From: Tannockella sp964372125
GTDB lineage: Bacteria > Bacillota_I > Bacilli_A > Erysipelotrichales > Coprobacillaceae
DNA length: 64,000 nucleotides
Assembly: GCA_964372125.1 (NCBI GenBank)
Contig: CAYJPL010000004.1
Location: 1 to 64,000, forward strand
Reading direction: 5' to 3'
Translations under genes and position numbers: made by a program
Notes under the pieces: model-generated
Database searches by the model: none
What the model saw: only the letters and a program-made list of their open reading frames with translations
Told to the model about the DNA's origin: nothing
In this document: positions 62,305 through 64,000 of the stretch, in pieces
Position numbering within the stretch: position 1 is the stretch's first letter
How the letters are laid out: every line of letters starts with the position of its first letter

Positions 62305-63507
62305 ATGTTACAAATATATAATAATACATCTTCTAGTGAAGAAATTAGAGTTAATTTTGAACTATTCGATAATAAAAATGGTGAGTTATTATTTCAAAAT
62401 TTGATTTCAATCGCAGATGAATATTATCTTGATAAAGATCTATGGAAGAGTATGATTGTGCATCTATTAGTAAATCATGAAAATAGTTTTTCACTTGCAC
62501 TAGAAAGAAAACAAAAAATATCACCATTACTAAAAGCTGTAGTTATCGAGGATTTAAAACTTATTTTTAAAATGTATAATAATGAATTGAATTTTATAAA
62601 AGAGCCATTTTTATCGTTAATTAGAAACTATGAAAGTTCAAAGCATTTAAAAAATAGAGAAATACATGATATGTTAGTTAATTTACAATGCTCACTGTCT
62701 AATGCAACTGATGAACTTGAGTTTTATGATTGCTTAGTTGAACATTATACAAAATATGGAGTTGCAAAGTACGGGTTAAATAAAGCCTTTCGATATTTCC
62801 AAGAGGAAATAGTACCAATTATACACATTGGGAATGATTCTCTTGATGATTTAGTTGGTTTGGAATTCCAATCAAAGTTGTTAGTAGATAATACCGAAGC
62901 CTTTTTAAATGACAAAAACGCAAACAATGTGTTATTATATGGAGACAGCGGAACTGGTAAATCTACAAGTGTAAAGGCATTACTTAACAAATATTATAAA
63001 GACGGATTACGTATGGTTGAAGTATATAAACATCAATTTATTGCACTTCCAAAAATTATTCAAGAATTACAATCAAGAAATTATAAGTTTATAATATTTA
63101 TGGATGATTTATCTTTTGAAGAGTTTGAAGTAGAATATAAATACTTAAAAGCCGTTATAGAGGGTGGATTAGAAAAAAAACCGGACAATGTTTTGATATA
63201 TGCAACTAGTAATCGTAGACATTTAATTAAACAAACTTGGACACAAAGACAAGGTGATGAGGTACATGTAAATGATACAAGACAAGAGACATTGTCATTA
63301 AGTACTCGTTTTGGTTTATCTATTTTATATGGAAAGCCTGATAAGTTTCAGTATTTAGAAATAGTTGATGAACTTGCAAAAATAAATAACATTCAAATAC
63401 AAAGAGAATTATTACACTCAAAATCACTTACATGGGCAATACGTCATGGTGGATATTCTGGTAGGGTAGCAATTCAATTTATGCAAGCACTTGTAATAGA
63501 AAAGTAG
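62305..63507 (+). CDS. DUF815 family AAA+ ATPase
   Basis: 400 residues from the ATG at 62305 after AAAGGAGA; an in-frame ATG at 62197 lies inside the PFL gene. An N-terminal helical region (1-205) is followed by a AAA+ module: DDLVGLEFQ entry, Walker A LYGDSGTGKST near residue 211, Walker B KFIIFMDDLSFEE near 266, sensor 1 IYATSNRRHLI and LSTRFGLSILYG. Function is not established. It is followed by a DUF2156 gene 7 nt downstream. Confidence 0.9.
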   Translation: MLQIYNNTSSSEEIRVNFELFDNKNGELLFQNLISIADEYYLDKDLWKSMIVHLLVNHENSFSLALERKQKISPLLKAVVIEDLKLIFKMYNNELNFIKEPFLSLIRNYESSKHLKNREIHDMLVNLQCSLSNATDELEFYDCLVEHYTKYGVAKYGLNKAFRYFQEEIVPIIHIGNDSLDDLVGLEFQSKLLVDNTEAFLNDKNANNVLLYGDSGTGKSTSVKALLNKYYKDGLRMVEVYKHQFIALPKIIQELQSRNYKFIIFMDDLSFEEFEVEYKYLKAVIEGGLEKKPDNVLIYATSNRRHLIKQTWTQRQGDEVHVNDTRQETLSLSTRFGLSILYGKPDKFQYLEIVDELAKINNIQIQRELLHSKSLTWAIRHGGYSGRVAIQFMQALVIEK

Positions 63508-63514
63508 GAGATTT

Positions 63515-64000
63515 ATGAAAAAATTAACGTTAGAAGATTACAACTTAATAAAACCTTATTTTGATAAGGTGAATTATCCAGGTTATAATTATGATTTTAC
63601 AACACTGATGATGTGGAAAGATGTATATAAATCAGAGTATGAAATACATGATGATTATTTATTAATTTTACATACATTTAGGGACATTCGCTTTTTTATC
63701 ATGCCTTATTGCAGTGTAGATGCAATTGACGATGCATTTATATATATGAAAGAGTATGCAAATAAGAATGGATTTACGTTTTATCTAGATGCAGTAAGTC
63801 CTAAAATAATGAATCATTTAAAAAGTATATATAAAAAAGAGTTATTATACATTAAAACACCTGATTATTATGATTATGTGTACTCATATGAAACATTAGT
63901 TACATTACGTGGTAAAAAGATGCAAAAACGAAGAAATCACTTTAATGCATTCTTAAATAGTGAAGTCAAATATTCATATAAAAATTATGATGATAGTGAT
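63515..64000 (+). CDS. DUF2156 family protein (GNAT-fold, lysyltransferase-like), truncated by window edge
   Basis: The ATG at 63515 follows GTAGGAGATTT, and 162 codons are read before the window ends. The N-terminal part, EDYNLIKPYFDKVNYPGYNYDFTTLMMWK, and the later VTLRGKKMQKRRNHFNAF match the DUF2156 family, related to MprF-type aminoacyl-phosphatidylglycerol synthases. It lacks a membrane region here, so it is probably a soluble transferase of unknown substrate. It is probably co-transcribed with the DUF815 ATPase. Confidence 0.8.
   Translation, partial: MKKLTLEDYNLIKPYFDKVNYPGYNYDFTTLMMWKDVYKSEYEIHDDYLLILHTFRDIRFFIMPYCSVDAIDDAFIYMKEYANKNGFTFYLDAVSPKIMNHLKSIYKKELLYIKTPDYYDYVYSYETLVTLRGKKMQKRRNHFNAFLNSEVKYSYKNYDDSD

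Noticed and set aside
1..64000. CRISPR arrays, tRNA or rRNA genes, prophage or restriction systems
   Set aside because: No regularly spaced repeats, tRNA-like cloverleaf sequences, rRNA segments, phage structural genes or defence-system proteins were recognised.

Overview
The window is AT-rich, gene-dense bacterial chromosome with strong Shine-Dalgarno sites and short intergenic terminators. TGA is used as a stop (for example at 903-905), so the code is standard. Gene content points to a low-GC Bacillota, most likely an anaerobe near Erysipelotrichia and the non-mycoplasma relatives of Mollicutes. The signs are a reverse rubrerythrin, the plsY/parE/parC order, the yqeH-yhbY-nadD-yqeK-rsfS-yqeM block with nadD and yqeK fused, an acetyl-DAP lysine/peptidoglycan pathway, a T-box leader and an IS30 element that behaves like mycoplasmal IS1630. 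The class-level placement is inference. No rRNA, tRNA, CRISPR array or prophage was seen.

Region by region. 1-6.5 kb: a DUF368 polyprenyl-phosphate carrier and a HAD phosphatase, then an AEC transporter, a TetM-like GTPase fused to a Rae1/YacP-type NYN nuclease, and a trans-sulfuration enzyme. 6.5-10.4 kb: an AbgA-like amidohydrolase, citrate synthase and a branched-chain aminotransferase. 10.4-13.2 kb: an ArsR/SmtB metal sensor with a SmtB-like operator and a P1B metal ATPase. 13.2-17.8 kb: a flavin reductase, a CoA operon (ECF S component, coaBC, coaX) behind a leader with two tandem bulged-A hairpins, a rubrerythrin and a membrane protein. 17.8-27.5 kb: a small possibly SecB-like protein, an RNase J with a degenerate metal site, FtsK/SpoIIIE and a BMP-type nucleoside ABC importer. 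27.5-32.6 kb: paired M16 peptidase-like proteins, a probable 6S RNA, a DUF896 protein and transketolase.

32.6-44.8 kb is an amino-acid block. It has argF; argG-argH on the minus strand; a T-box with an apparent Arg CGC specifier driving argC-argJ-argB; a decayed nitroreductase; and dapF-dapH-acetyl-DAP deacetylase-argD/patA. The only class III aminotransferase in the window sits with the dap genes, so it may serve both arginine and lysine/DAP synthesis. 44.8-46.2 kb: a YneF-family gene, then a complete IS30-family element that has duplicated a palindromic terminator. 46.2-51.4 kb: plsY (minus) and parE-parC. 51.4-59 kb: a PHP phosphatase, then the ribosome-assembly/NAD block, a methyltransferase, MTA/SAH nucleosidase and a U32 protease. 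59-64 kb: an XRE regulator, a phosphodiesterase, an orphan PTS IIB, an ACT/PFL pair, a DUF815 ATPase and a truncated DUF2156 gene.

The best leads are the ribosome-protection GTPase/A-site nuclease fusion, the IS30 insertion that copied its target terminator, the 6S RNA candidate, the tandem hairpins in the ECF/coaBC/coaX leader, the degenerate RNase J, the Ile80/Asp84 ParC, and two genes with a hairpin between Shine-Dalgarno and start codon.
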